Assembly: GCF_024171995.1 (NCBI RefSeq)
Contig: NZ_JAMTCT010000022.1
Location: forward strand, 28,216-92,215
Length of the DNA: 64,000 nucleotides
DNA from: Promicromonospora umidemergens
GTDB taxonomy: Bacteria > Actinomycetota > Actinomycetes > Actinomycetales > Cellulomonadaceae
Reading direction: 5' to 3'
The notes beneath the pieces are model-generated. The model searched no databases, was not told the origin of the DNA, and saw only the letters and a list, made by a program, of their open reading frames with translations. Position numbers and translations under genes: made by a program. This document shows positions 1-8,391 of the stretch, one piece after another. Numbering within the stretch: the stretch's first letter is position 1; the number at the start of each line of letters is the position of its first letter.

Positions 1-1
1 G

Positions 2-961
2 GGGCTCCAAGCCAAGCCCTCGCGAATGTTCGACGTCGAGGTAGCGCGCGTGACGCGCCTGTGCCCGTCCTTCGTCCGCTTCACGTTCCGCGGCCCGGAC
101 CTGCACAAGTTCGCGGACAACGGCCGCGACCAACGCATCAAGCTCCTCCTCCCGGCACCTGGCGGCGGCTGGGAGGGCCTGCGCCGCGACGACCCCGACT
201 GGTACGCCGCCTGGCGCTCGCTCCCGGACGAGCAGCGCAACCCGATGCGTACTTACACGGTCCGCACGGTGCGCCAGGACCTGCGCGAGGTCGACGTCGA
301 CGTCGTCATGCACGGTGACACCGGCCCGGCGTCGCGCTGGGCTCTCAACGCTGCCGCCGGCGACCCGCTGGTCATCATGGGCCCCAACGCCGAGTACGAG
401 GGCACGCACGGGGGCGTGGAGTTCGCCCCGCCGTCGTCCAGCCACGCGCTGCTGCTCGCGGGTGACGAGACCGCGGTGCCTGCCATCGCCGCGATCTGCG
501 AGTCCCTGCCCGCCGACGCCGTGGGAGAGATCTTCCTCGAGGTGCCGCACCCTGAGGACGGCTGGCAGCTCGGCGCACCCGACGGTGTGCGCGTGCACTG
601 GCTGGCGCGCGACGGGCGGGAGCACGGCGACGTGCTGGTCCCCGCCGTCCAGGAGGCCGCCGACCGGCTGCTCGCGATGGGTGTGCGGCCGTCGTCGGAC
701 AGTGCGCCCTCCCTCACCGCCGCCGGCGTGCACCTGTCGGGTGAGGTGGACGACGTCGACATCGACACCGGGATCCTCTGGGAGGTGCCGGTCGACGAGG
801 CGGGCCGCCCCCTGGCTCAGGACACCGTGCTGTACGCGTGGCTCGCGGGCGAGGCAGGCGTCATCAAGACGCTGCGCCGCTATCTCGTGAACGAGTGCCA
901 GGTGGACCGCAAGTCCGTGGCGTTCATGGGCTACTGGCGCAAGGGCCGCGCGGAGAACTGA
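2..961 (+). CDS. Siderophore-interacting protein (ferric-siderophore reductase), 5' end outside window
   Basis: Cytoplasmic flavoprotein of the SIP family, which uses NAD(P)H and FAD to reduce ferric siderophores and release iron. Counting from the ATG at 26, an FAD-binding barrel (about 1-125) carries RTYTVR at 75-80 and the following [10 protein letters not shown]. The C-terminal half (about 135-311) is the SIP/NAD domain, with [13 protein letters not shown] and [15 protein letters not shown]. The frame stays open to base 2, and the codons before the ATG read like a normal SIP N-terminus ([11 protein letters not shown]), so the true start probably lies off the left edge. No ribosome binding site precedes the ATG at 26. 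No siderophore transporter is visible in the window. Confidence 0.9.
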   Translation, partial: GLQAKPSRMFDVEVARVTRLCPSFVRFTFRGPDLHKFADNGRDQRIKLLLPAPGGGWEGLRRDDPDWYAAWRSLPDEQRNPMRTYTVRTVRQDLREVDVDVVMHGDTGPASRWALNAAAGDPLVIMGPNAEYEGTHGGVEFAPPSSSHALLLAGDETAVPAIAAICESLPADAVGEIFLEVPHPEDGWQLGAPDGVRVHWLARDGREHGDVLVPAVQEAADRLLAMGVRPSSDSAPSLTAAGVHLSGEVDDVDIDTGILWEVPVDEAGRPLAQDTVLYAWLAGEAGVIKTLRRYLVNECQVDRKSVAFMGYWRKGRAEN

Positions 962-1059
962 GTCCGGCTGCATCCCGCGTCACCCACCCGATATCGCGTT
1001 CGACCGCAAAAGCCGAGGCCAATGTGGTAAATATCGGACCCTGACGTTCGGGAGGACGT

Positions 1060-3057
1060 ATGGGTGCGATGGGGCAGCCGGTAGACAAGAACGAGCGCCG
1101 GGAGGGCGGGGCCCGGCCGTGGTGGGGGGACCACCGGACGACGGCGGTCGTGGTGCTCGGCGCGGCCGCCAGCATCTGCGCGGCCGCGATGGGCGTCGTG
1201 GACCGGGGCACCCAGATCGTCCTTCTGGTCGTCATCGTCGGGCTTGCCCTGGCAGGGCTGGCCGCTCTCGTCCGGGTGCGGACCTATGCGCGCTGGTTCG
1301 CGGCGGCCTGGAAGTGGGTGCGGAGCCACCGGCTGGTCGTCGCCGTGGTGACGGTGGTGGGCCTGGCCGGCTCGACGGGCGTGGCGGTGGCTCTGGAGTC
1401 CGCACGGTCCTGCGAGGACCCGACAGAGGTGGCGGTCGTGGTCCCGGAGGACGGCGTCGGCGGCTTCACGGCGGTCGCTGACGCCTTCGAGCGGGACTCG
1501 ACCACGGCGTTCTCCTGCCCCCGGTACCACGTGACGACGTTCGGCATGGGGTGGCCCGCGCTGCGCACGGCGCTGGGCTCGGGCTGGGGAGCGGCGAGCG
1601 ACGACGACGTGACCACGCTCGAGCTCGGTCCCCGGCCGGACGTGTGGCTGGCGGAGACCGAGGTCCAGGTGGAGATGGCGGCCCCGCAGAGGGCCGGCAC
1701 CGGCTTCACGATCGCCGAGCCGACGCTCGTGGCCCGTTCGCCGCTGGTCGTCGCGGTGCCGGAGCAGCACGAGCTGGCGCTGCGCGCGGCCGTGCTGCCC
1801 GAAGACGCGGTCCCCGTGCTGGTCGACGCGGCCGGCACGGTGGGCCACGACGTCGTGCGGGCCAACCCGGACGCGTCCTTCGTCGCCGCGCTGCACACCG
1901 AGCTCCTCTACGCAGGGTCCGAGCCCGAGACGCACGAGGCGCTGGAGCTGGACCTCGGTCATGCCCTGGAACGGGTGGGCCTGCCGTTCGGGAGCGACGG
2001 CGCGCTGCTGTGCCGGCTGGACGAGGTGTCGGAGAGCGAGCCCCCTCGGGTGGCGGTGCTGACCAGCGAGCGCGCGATGATCGACCGTGACGCGGCCTGC
2101 CCCGTCACGGCGGGCGGCGACGGTGACGCCGCCCTGGTCCCGTTCTACCCCGGCTCCGCCCTCGCCCTCGGCCTCGACTACCAGGCAGTGCGGCTCACCT
2201 GGACCGACGCCCAGCCCTCCGACCGCAGAGCCGACGCGGCGACCGCCTTCGTCGAGTGGCTCGAGACGGACGCGGGGCAGGTGGCTCTCGTTCAGGAGGC
2301 GAAGGTGCGCGGCGTGGACGGGCAGCCGCCGTCGGACACGGACGGACCGTTGCCCGGCCTCAAGGACGCCTCGGTGGTCGAGCCGGCCGAGCCGGGCGCG
2401 AGGTCGGAGCGCATGGGAACGATCGAGGATCTTTACCACGAAGCCCGGCGTCCGGCACGGGTCCTGGTGCTGGTGGACTCGTCAGCCTCCATGGGCAGAT
2501 CGGCGGACGGCGACCGGCTGCGCCTCAACGTCGCCAAGCGCGGTGTGCTGGGGGCGCTCACGCACCTCGACGAGTCGGACGAGGTGAGCATCTGGCCGTT
2601 CTCCGGGGATGCCGGTTCGAGTCCCGACGACGAGATGGACCTGACCAGGATCGACGAGGCCAAGGCTCAGGCGACGGAGCTGCTGGGCGAGCTGGAGCCC
2701 GGCGGACGTACGCCGCTGTACGACGCGATCGACGCCGGCACGTCCCACCTGGTCGGTATGGACCCGGACGGCGCATCACGCAGGCACCTGACCGCGCTGA
2801 TCGTCCTGACCGACGGGGAGAACCGGCCGGGCGGAGGTCCCGGTGCCGAGCTGTCGGCGCAGGACCTGATGCGCTCGGCGCACGCGGAGGCCGCAGCGGG
2901 CGTCCGGGTCTATGTCGTAGCGGTGGGAGAGGCGTCGTGCCAGGTGAGCGAGCTGCGGGAGATCGCGGCGGAGTGGGACGGCGAGTGCTGGGACACCTCG
3001 TTCGGTGAGCTGGAGAGCACGCTGGGCAGCCTGTTCGGACAGCTAGGAGGTCGGTGA
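1060..3057 (+). CDS. Substrate-binding plus von Willebrand A (VWA) domain membrane protein
   Basis: A 665-residue protein of mixed architecture. Two or three hydrophobic segments near the N-terminus (about 26-45, 50-68, 92-110) are followed by a periplasmic-binding-like region (about 120-440) and a C-terminal VWA domain (about 465-660). The metal-binding MIDAS residues are present: DSSAS at 473-477, GGRTPLYDA and VLTDGEN. VWA domains usually mediate metal-dependent protein contacts; the ligand here is unknown. GGAGG at 1051-1055 supports the ATG at 1060. The next gene starts 2 bases after the stop, so the two are probably co-translated. No permease or ATPase accompanies them, which argues against a conventional ABC importer and for a sensing or assembly role (inference). 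Confidence 0.8.
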   Translation: MGAMGQPVDKNERREGGARPWWGDHRTTAVVVLGAAASICAAAMGVVDRGTQIVLLVVIVGLALAGLAALVRVRTYARWFAAAWKWVRSHRLVVAVVTVVGLAGSTGVAVALESARSCEDPTEVAVVVPEDGVGGFTAVADAFERDSTTAFSCPRYHVTTFGMGWPALRTALGSGWGAASDDDVTTLELGPRPDVWLAETEVQVEMAAPQRAGTGFTIAEPTLVARSPLVVAVPEQHELALRAAVLPEDAVPVLVDAAGTVGHDVVRANPDASFVAALHTELLYAGSEPETHEALELDLGHALERVGLPFGSDGALLCRLDEVSESEPPRVAVLTSERAMIDRDAACPVTAGGDGDAALVPFYPGSALALGLDYQAVRLTWTDAQPSDRRADAATAFVEWLETDAGQVALVQEAKVRGVDGQPPSDTDGPLPGLKDASVVEPAEPGARSERMGTIEDLYHEARRPARVLVLVDSSASMGRSADGDRLRLNVAKRGVLGALTHLDESDEVSIWPFSGDAGSSPDDEMDLTRIDEAKAQATELLGELEPGGRTPLYDAIDAGTSHLVGMDPDGASRRHLTALIVLTDGENRPGGGPGAELSAQDLMRSAHAEAAAGVRVYVVAVGEASCQVSELREIAAEWDGECWDTSFGELESTLGSLFGQLGGR

Positions 3058-3058
3058 C

Positions 3059-4537
3059 GTGACCGGTGGCGTTGACGGTTCCGGTGTGGCAGGCAGCGGG
3101 ACGGATGGTGGAACGCACGCCTGGACCACCCGCCGCGGGTTCTTCGTCGGTGGTGCGCTCGGGCTCCTTGTGGGCGCGGGCCTTCCGCTGGGGTTCGAGC
3201 AGCTGTTCGGCAGGGCTGCCGACCTGGAGACGTTCTCGCTGGGGGACGGGCTCACGATCCTCAGCGGGCGCGACGAGACCGAAGGTGGGCAGCGCCATCG
3301 GCTCGTGGACCTCTGGAACCGGGTGCACGTGGACCACCCCGCGCGGATCGTCGAGGTGTCGAGCAACGCAGACCGTGCCTACAGCACCATGCTGTCTGCC
3401 GCGCAGGCGGGCGATCCCGGCTACGACCTCTACAACCTGGACATCCCGTGGGTGCCGCAGTTCGCGCAGAGCGGCTACCTCCGGGTGCTCGACGGCGCGA
3501 CCGGTGACGGGTTCCTTGGCAAGCCGTGGGCCGCCGGGACCTGGGAGGGCGCGACGTACGCGCTGCCGTTCAACTCGGACGTCGGCCTGCTGTACTACAA
3601 CCTCGACCTGATCGACGAGTACTACAAGGCCAAGGGTGAGGAGGCGCCCAGCACCGGCCCGGTCCCCGCGCATACCAGCTGGGCCGAGCTGGACACGTTC
3701 GCGCACGAGGTCTTCGCCGAGGTCGGGGGCGACCGGCGCGGGCTGGACCGCCCGGTCGTGGATACGCCGATCGCTCTGCAGCTGGCGGACTACGAGGGGT
3801 TCACGGTCAACCTCTGGGAGATCCTGCTGAGCTTGGACGCCGTCTCGGTGGACGCCACGAACCGACCGGTCTTCGAGGACGTCGACGGGATCCGTGCGGC
3901 CGTCACGAGCCTGGCGAAGGGCCTGCGCACGCCGTCGGGCGGCCCGGCGACGTCGTTCGCGTTCGACGAGCAGGGCTCGCTGGCCGCCTTCGCCGGGGGG
4001 CGCGCGGTCTTCCTGCGGCACTGGCCGCGGGCGCTGCGCCTGCTGCGCGGCGAGGACTCGGTGCCGTTCGAAGTGGGGTTCATGGCGCTGCCCGGCGGTG
4101 GCGTGCTCGGCGGGCAGAGCCTTGCCGTGTCCGCCGCGTCCAGGTACCCGGTGGCGGCCCGGCGGCTCGCCGAGTTTCTCACGAACGAGCGCAGCCACCA
4201 GCTGCTCTTCGAGCACGGTGGTTTCGCCGCGAGCCGCGAGGCGCCCTACCACGACCCCTCGGCCCCTTATGGCGATCCCGAGGGGTCCGGGTCAGAGGAA
4301 CCGGTGGAAGACGGCCCCGAGCGTGATTCGAACGAAACGCTGCGGTCGGCGCTGGACGGGGCGTCGCCTCGTCCGCACCTGCAGCACTACGTCGAGCTCA
4401 GCGAGGAGTTCCGCCGGTACGTCCGAGCCGCCCTGGTGCCGGGCGGGTCTGCGGACGGGGGCGACGTGCCGTTCGACGGCGCCGAGTTCGCCGAGCGCAT
4501 GGACGCGGCGATGAGCGGCAAGGTCGCCCCCGCCTGA
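3059..4537 (+). CDS. Extracellular solute-binding protein, Tat-type signal
   Basis: A 492-residue solute-binding protein of the sugar-ABC (SBP_bac_1-like) type. TRRGFF at 24-29 followed by a hydrophobic stretch looks like a twin-arginine export signal. The body has the usual family features, for example NADRAYSTML, then NLDIPWVPQFAQSGYL and ALPFNSDVGLLYYN. GTG at 3059 is preceded by TAGGAGG at 3044-3050 and lies 2 bases after the VWA gene stop. The pair therefore looks like one operon whose product is an exported two-component complex. Ligand unknown. The C-terminal 90 residues are acidic and less conserved-looking. No transporter membrane subunits are adjacent. Confidence 0.8.
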   Translation: MTGGVDGSGVAGSGTDGGTHAWTTRRGFFVGGALGLLVGAGLPLGFEQLFGRAADLETFSLGDGLTILSGRDETEGGQRHRLVDLWNRVHVDHPARIVEVSSNADRAYSTMLSAAQAGDPGYDLYNLDIPWVPQFAQSGYLRVLDGATGDGFLGKPWAAGTWEGATYALPFNSDVGLLYYNLDLIDEYYKAKGEEAPSTGPVPAHTSWAELDTFAHEVFAEVGGDRRGLDRPVVDTPIALQLADYEGFTVNLWEILLSLDAVSVDATNRPVFEDVDGIRAAVTSLAKGLRTPSGGPATSFAFDEQGSLAAFAGGRAVFLRHWPRALRLLRGEDSVPFEVGFMALPGGGVLGGQSLAVSAASRYPVAARRLAEFLTNERSHQLLFEHGGFAASREAPYHDPSAPYGDPEGSGSEEPVEDGPERDSNETLRSALDGASPRPHLQHYVELSEEFRRYVRAALVPGGSADGGDVPFDGAEFAERMDAAMSGKVAPA

Positions 4538-4614
4538 CCCTCTTGGTCGTGGGCGTGATCATCGCGCCTGAAGCGGGCAGGAAGTCTCAACGGTCGCTCA
4601 CGAGCACGGGGGCG

Positions 4615-5193
4615 TCAGCGAGTGGTGCCAAGGTCCTCCGTCACCTCGACGCCCGGCATGCTGCACAGCAACGGCCCTGGCATGAGCAGCTTGGACCGTC
4701 GGACGCCGGAGCCCATGAGCGCCATCGTGCCCTCCTCGGTGAACCGGGAGTCGACGAGCACGCGGTAGCCCTCTGGCAGGCCGACGGGGGTGATGCCGCC
4801 GTACTCCATGCCCGACTCGGCCACCGCGCGGTCCATCGGCAGGAACGACGCCTTGCGCACGTCGAGCAGCTTGCGCACCCGCTTGTTGACGTCGGCGAAC
4901 GTGCTGGCAGGGACGACGCAGGCCGCGATGCGCTCGTCCTCTCCCCGCTTGCCCGCCACGAGCACGCAGTTGGCCGACGCCTCCGGCGGCAGGCCGTGCA
5001 GCTCGTTGAGCGTGGCCGTCTCGGCGTGCTCCGGGTCGATCTCGGTGACGGCCACGAGGCCGGCGACCCGCGGGTCGGCGTCGGCCCAGGCAGTCAGGGC
5101 TGCACGTACCGGCTCGGCGAGGAGGTCGGGGCGCTCCAGCGCGGGCGCCCAGACCAGGTCGCCCAGCGTGGGCAGGGTGGCGTTCCCGCTCAT
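4615..5193 (-). CDS. YbaK/aminoacyl-tRNA deacylase-associated domain protein
   Basis: A 192-residue protein. It resembles the YbaK/ProX-type editing fold that hydrolyses mischarged aminoacyl-tRNA: a single compact domain with ANCVLVAGKRGE, then ACVVPASTFADVNKRVRKLL and SGMEYGGITPVGLP. The residue pattern GGITPxGLP is characteristic of this fold. The start overlaps the stop of the upstream PEBP gene by ATGA, so the two are translationally coupled. The tRNA specificity cannot be told from the sequence. Confidence 0.75.
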   Translation of the reverse strand: MSGNATLPTLGDLVWAPALERPDLLAEPVRAALTAWADADPRVAGLVAVTEIDPEHAETATLNELHGLPPEASANCVLVAGKRGEDERIAACVVPASTFADVNKRVRKLLDVRKASFLPMDRAVAESGMEYGGITPVGLPEGYRVLVDSRFTEEGTMALMGSGVRRSKLLMPGPLLCSMPGVEVTEDLGTTR

Positions 5194-5726
5194 CGGCTGT
5201 ACGTCGCCGTCAGCGTGGCGCGCCCCAGCAGGTGGAAGTACACGTTGAACGCCACCTGCGCGTTGGTGTTGTCCGGGCCCAGCCCCAGCTCGCCTGGTTC
5301 GACGGAGAGGGCGTGCACGGCGAAGATGTACCGGTGCGGGTGATCGCCGGGCGGCGGGCCCGCGCCCTCGAACCCCGGCGTGTGGCCGTCGCTGTGGGTG
5401 TGGAACGCGCCGGCGGGCAGGCCCGAGCCGTCGGGTGCGCCCGCGCCGGTGTCGAGCGATGTCACATCGGCGGGGAGGTCCACGACGGTCCAGTGCTGGT
5501 AGCCCATCGGCGTCGGAGCGTCGGGGTCGTAGCAGGTCACGACGAACGACTTGGTGCCCTTGGGAGAGCCGCTCCACTCCAGCGCGGGGGAGATGTTCTG
5601 GTCGTGCGCGGCGTGTGCGTCCGGCATGCGCTCGCCGTCGGTCAGGTTGCTGCTCGTCAGCGAGAAGGTCGCGGGAGCGGGCAGCAGCGTGTAGGGGTCC
5701 GGCGGGTAGGGGCGAGTGAAGTCCAT
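5190..5726 (-). CDS. YbhB/YbcL-family phosphatidylethanolamine-binding-like protein
   Basis: A 178-residue PEBP/Raf-kinase-inhibitor-like protein. Family motifs are visible: LTDGERMPDAHAAHDQN, then SPALEWSGSPKGTKSFVV, CYDPDAPTP and HWTVVDLP, and near the C-terminus HRYIFAVHAL. Bacterial members bind small ligands; cellular role is unclear. The ATG at 5726 gives the normal family length; longer in-frame extensions run into the repeat region and were rejected. It forms a two-gene operon with the YbaK-like gene by a 4-bp overlap. Confidence 0.85.
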   Translation of the reverse strand: MDFTRPYPPDPYTLLPAPATFSLTSSNLTDGERMPDAHAAHDQNISPALEWSGSPKGTKSFVVTCYDPDAPTPMGYQHWTVVDLPADVTSLDTGAGAPDGSGLPAGAFHTHSDGHTPGFEGAGPPPGDHPHRYIFAVHALSVEPGELGLGPDNTNAQVAFNVYFHLLGRATLTATYSR

Positions 5727-5823
5727 GGCCCCACTCTGCCGAATCGCCGGGGCTGGTGCCAGCGACCCGGCCGGGTGGATCTCGAGCGTGCTGGTGCTGG
5801 CGGTGGTGCTGGTTTGGGGTCGT

Positions 5824-6111
5824 GCCGATGGCTGTTCGGTCAGTGCCGTGGGTGTGTCGTGGAGTGCCGAGCCGCAAGTTGCACGTGACGCGTGTGAGTT
5901 CTGGAGTGCCGAGCCGCAAGTTGCACGTGGCTCGTGTGGCCGATCTGCAAGATAAGGGTCGATCAGGGCCTTGATCGACACCTGTCTTGCGTTTCGGCGC
6001 TGGTGGTGACGTGAAGGTTGCGGTTCGGCATCCTGATCACCGCGGGCCGACGCGCAGGTTGCGGTTCGGCGTCCTGCTGCGCGCCGGTCGACACGTAGGT
6101 TGCGGTTCGGC
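5824..6111. repeat. Mirror-symmetric intergenic array of GCCGARCCGCAA repeats
   Basis: This fills most of the 457-bp gene-free gap 5727-6183. Forward copies of a motif like GCCGAGCCGCAAGTTGCACG start at 5866, 5908 and (degenerate) 5939. Inverted copies end at 5998, 6029, 6070 and 6111. The spacings are 42 and 31 bp on the left and 31, 41 and 41 bp on the right, so copies pair around one centre at about 5968. The centre itself is a hairpin: GTCGATCA (5958-5965), loop GGGCCT, TGATCGAC (5972-5979), extended by imperfect GCAAGA/TCTTGC arms. A faint seventh partner may start at 5824. No convincing coding sequence. Could be a long structured RNA, a terminator array or a relic mobile element. Confidence 0.75.
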
Positions 6112-6183
6112 CGTCGTGGGCTTAGCCAGAGTCTGGGCTTCGTCGCCGCGGGGTCTGTTCGGTCGACGCGTTCAGCGACCCGC

Positions 6184-6807
6184 TCAGCCCACGCGCAGCA
6201 GGTGGCGGAACGCCGTCCGCGCCCGTTCCGGGCTGGGCTCGTCGCCGGTGATGAGGTCCGCGTAGGTGAGTGACTCCGAAACGCGCACCAGCAGGTAGGC
6301 GAGCTCCTCCGGGGTGATGGTGCCGCCGAACGGCTGCTCGCCGAGGTCGCGGAGCACGAGCCACTCGACGGTCGCGACGAAACGCTGCTGGATGGGGCTG
6401 TCGGCGGTGGTGAGCAGCCGCAGGGAGCGGGCCGGCTCGCGGCGCAGGAACGCGCGGAAGTAGTCGGCGACGATCAGGTCGTGCGCGAAGGTGGTCAGGA
6501 GGTCGGCGAGCCGCTCGGCGCCGGTCAGGTGCTCCGTCGCGCGCTCGGCCTGCACCAGCGTGGGCACGGCGAGCGACCACAGCACCTCGCTGAGCAGCGC
6601 GTCCCGGTTGCCGACCCAGCGGAAGACCGACGTCCGGTCGACGCCGAGCTGCCCGGCCAGTGGGCCCATGTCGATGCGGTAGCCCTCGATGAAGGTGTCG
6701 CGCGCGAGGTCCAGCACACGCTGCGCCTCGGGGCGCGTGGCCAGCCGAGCGGAGAGGCGGCTCGGCGCGGCTTCCAGGCCGACGGTCGCTATCGACGTCG
6801 TTGACAT
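6184..6807 (-). CDS. TetR-family regulator, QsdR-like
   Basis: A 207-residue TetR-type repressor. The N-terminal DNA-binding region reads DTFIEGYRIDMGPLAGQLGV then DRTSVFRWVGNRDALLSEV, which matches the QsdR subgroup more than classical TetR (FRWVG in place of YxHF). The C-terminal ligand domain fills the rest. ATG at 6807 is chosen; MVGM nine bases upstream is an alternative. It is divergent from the SDR-TetR operon at 6956. An ATATGC-N8-GCATAT palindrome lies between them at 6846-6865, probably its own operator. Inducer unknown. Confidence 0.8.
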   Translation of the reverse strand: MSTTSIATVGLEAAPSRLSARLATRPEAQRVLDLARDTFIEGYRIDMGPLAGQLGVDRTSVFRWVGNRDALLSEVLWSLAVPTLVQAERATEHLTGAERLADLLTTFAHDLIVADYFRAFLRREPARSLRLLTTADSPIQQRFVATVEWLVLRDLGEQPFGGTITPEELAYLLVRVSESLTYADLITGDEPSPERARTAFRHLLRVG

Positions 6808-6845
6808 GCCGACCATCCAACCGCTACCCGACTCCCGTTGCAACA

Positions 6846-6865
6846 ATATGCGAAACGATGCATAT
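6846..6865. promoter_or_regulatory. Candidate TetR/QsdR operator ATATGC-N8-GCATAT
   Basis: A perfect inverted repeat with 6-bp arms in an AT-richer patch of the 6808-6955 divergent promoter region. A related imperfect palindrome (GTAT...ATAC, sharing GATGCATA) occurs at 19843-19863 in the other divergent promoter of the same gene region. Assignment to the QsdR-like regulator is inference from position. Confidence 0.5.
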
Positions 6866-6929
6866 GGGGCATCAGCGAAAACATGTACTCTACCCGGCGC
6901 GGCAGGGCTGTGCTACGGTGCCACCACAA

Positions 6930-6943
6930 ACCGACCAGACGGT
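6930..6943. promoter_or_regulatory. Candidate operator box 1, ACCGACCAGACGGT
   Basis: ACCGAC-CA-GACGGT, an inverted repeat with one mismatch, ends 12 bases before the GTG of the first gene of the SDR-TetR operon and directly abuts its ribosome binding site. Two nearly identical boxes precede the ABC-transporter operon (10275-10288) and an acyl-CoA dehydrogenase (19869-19882). The likely binder is the TetR protein encoded at 7774-8388 in the same operon. Confidence 0.55.
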
Positions 6944-6955
6944 ATGGAGGAGTGC

Positions 6956-7732
6956 GTGGCTGACAGCGTCGTCGCCGGCAGGTTCGAGGGCAGGGTCGCC
7001 CTGGTCACGGGCGGGAGCAGGGGAATAGGTCTCGCGATCGCCCGTCGCATCGTGGCGGAGGGCGGTCGGGTCGTGGTCACCGGACGCTCCGCCGACACCC
7101 TGGCCGGAGCGGTCGCCGAGCTCGGCGTGGACCGCGCCCTCGGCATCGCAGGCAAGGCCGACGACGCCGAGCACCGCGCGCAGGTCGTCGCCCGGACGAT
7201 CGACCACTTCGGACGACTGGACCACCTGGTGAACAACGCCGGGATCAACCCCGCCTGGGGCCCGCTCACCCAGCTCGACGTCGGCGTGGCCCGCAAGATC
7301 CTCGAGGTGAACGTGATCGCCGCGCTGGAGTGGACCCGCGAGGCGGTCGCCGCCGCAGGGGCCCCAGCGGCGCACGGCCTGCGCTCGATCGTGAACATGG
7401 CGTCGGTGGCCGGCACGGCGTCGGGCCCGAACATCGCCTTCTACGGCGTCTCCAAGGCGGCCCTCATCAACCTGACGATCCAGCTCGCCGACGAGCTCGC
7501 CCCGACGACGCGCGTCAACGCGCTCGCGCCCGCGGTGGTCAAGACGCGGCTGGCCCGCGCCCTCTACGAGGGCCGCGAGGAGGAGGCGGCCGCCGCCTAC
7601 CCGCTGCGTCGGCTCGGGGTCCCGGACGACGTCGCCGGCCCGGCCGCCTTCCTCCTGTCCGACGACGCCGCCTGGGTGACCGGCCAGACGCTCCTGGTCG
7701 ACGGCGGCGCGAGCGTGCGGACCGCCCTGTGA
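6956..7732 (+). CDS. Short-chain dehydrogenase/reductase (SDR)
   Basis: A 258-residue classical SDR with cofactor motif TGGSRGIGLAIA, then LVNNAG, catalytic Ser in IVNMASVAG, and YGVSK carrying Tyr-x-x-x-Lys. It ends in GQTLLVDGG as in FabG-like enzymes. It oxidises or reduces a hydroxy/keto group, in this context likely a beta-hydroxyacyl intermediate. GTG at 6956 follows GGAGGAG at 6947-6953; the ATG at 6944 would overlap that site. First gene of the operon SDR-TetR-quinone reductase-SDR, under box 1. Confidence 0.88.
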   Translation: MADSVVAGRFEGRVALVTGGSRGIGLAIARRIVAEGGRVVVTGRSADTLAGAVAELGVDRALGIAGKADDAEHRAQVVARTIDHFGRLDHLVNNAGINPAWGPLTQLDVGVARKILEVNVIAALEWTREAVAAAGAPAAHGLRSIVNMASVAGTASGPNIAFYGVSKAALINLTIQLADELAPTTRVNALAPAVVKTRLARALYEGREEEAAAAYPLRRLGVPDDVAGPAAFLLSDDAAWVTGQTLLVDGGASVRTAL

Positions 7733-7773
7733 TCCGGCCGGTGCAGGCGGTCGCGACGGTGAAGGATGAGGCC

Positions 7774-8388
7774 ATGCGCACCATGAACGTCCAGGACCAG
7801 GTCCTCCGAGCCGCCCTCGAGCTCTTCTCCACGCGGGGGTACGCGACCACGAGCGTGCAGGAGATCGTCGTCGCCGCCGGCGTCACCAAGGGGGCGATGT
7901 ACCACTACTTCGCGTCCAAGGACGACCTGCTGTTCGCGATCTACGAGCGGATGCTGTCGCTGCAGAAGGCGCGCCTCGACGAGATCGTCGCGGCGGGCAC
8001 CGAGCGGGGCGACGCCGTCGAGGACGTGCTCCGCGCCGTCTGCGAGGACGTGGTGACGACCTCCATCGAGCTCCTGCCCGAGGGCACCGTGTTCACACGT
8101 AGCCAGCACATGCTGACGGCGGAGCGCCAGGCGGAGGTCAAGCGGCGCCGGCGTGCGTACCACGACGACTTCGAGTCGCTGCTCCTGCGCGGGACCAAGG
8201 AGGGGGTGTTCCGCGACGACGTGCCCACCGCGGTGCTCATCGCGCACTTCTTCTCCGACGTGCACTACCTGCCCCAGTGGTACTCGCCCACGGGGCCCGA
8301 GACGGCGGCCGAGGTGGCGGGCCAGCTCACCGAGCTGTTCCTGCGCGGCATCAGAGCGGCGGCGTCACAAGACCCAGGGAAGGACTGA
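7774..8388 (+). CDS. TetR/AcrR-family regulator, probable regulator of the acyl-CoA region
   Basis: A 204-residue repressor. The helix-turn-helix is clear: ALELFSTRGYATTSVQEIVV followed by AAGVTKGAMYHYFASKDDLL (about residues 13-52). The C-terminal domain is typical of regulators of lipid or CoA-ester catabolism. It sits as second gene in an operon of SDRs, consistent with autoregulation from box 1. The ACCGAC-N2-GTCGGT boxes at 6930, 10275 and 19869 are its most likely targets. ATG at 7774 has AAGGA seven bases upstream. The effector is probably an acyl-CoA (inference). Confidence 0.85.
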   Translation: MRTMNVQDQVLRAALELFSTRGYATTSVQEIVVAAGVTKGAMYHYFASKDDLLFAIYERMLSLQKARLDEIVAAGTERGDAVEDVLRAVCEDVVTTSIELLPEGTVFTRSQHMLTAERQAEVKRRRRAYHDDFESLLLRGTKEGVFRDDVPTAVLIAHFFSDVHYLPQWYSPTGPETAAEVAGQLTELFLRGIRAAASQDPGKD

Positions 8389-8391
8389 CAC

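Noticed and set aside
5860..6111. CRISPR array (41-42 bp periodicity)
   Set aside because: The conserved part is only 15-25 bp, orientation flips at the centre, spacers are not unique 30-mers and no cas genes are present.
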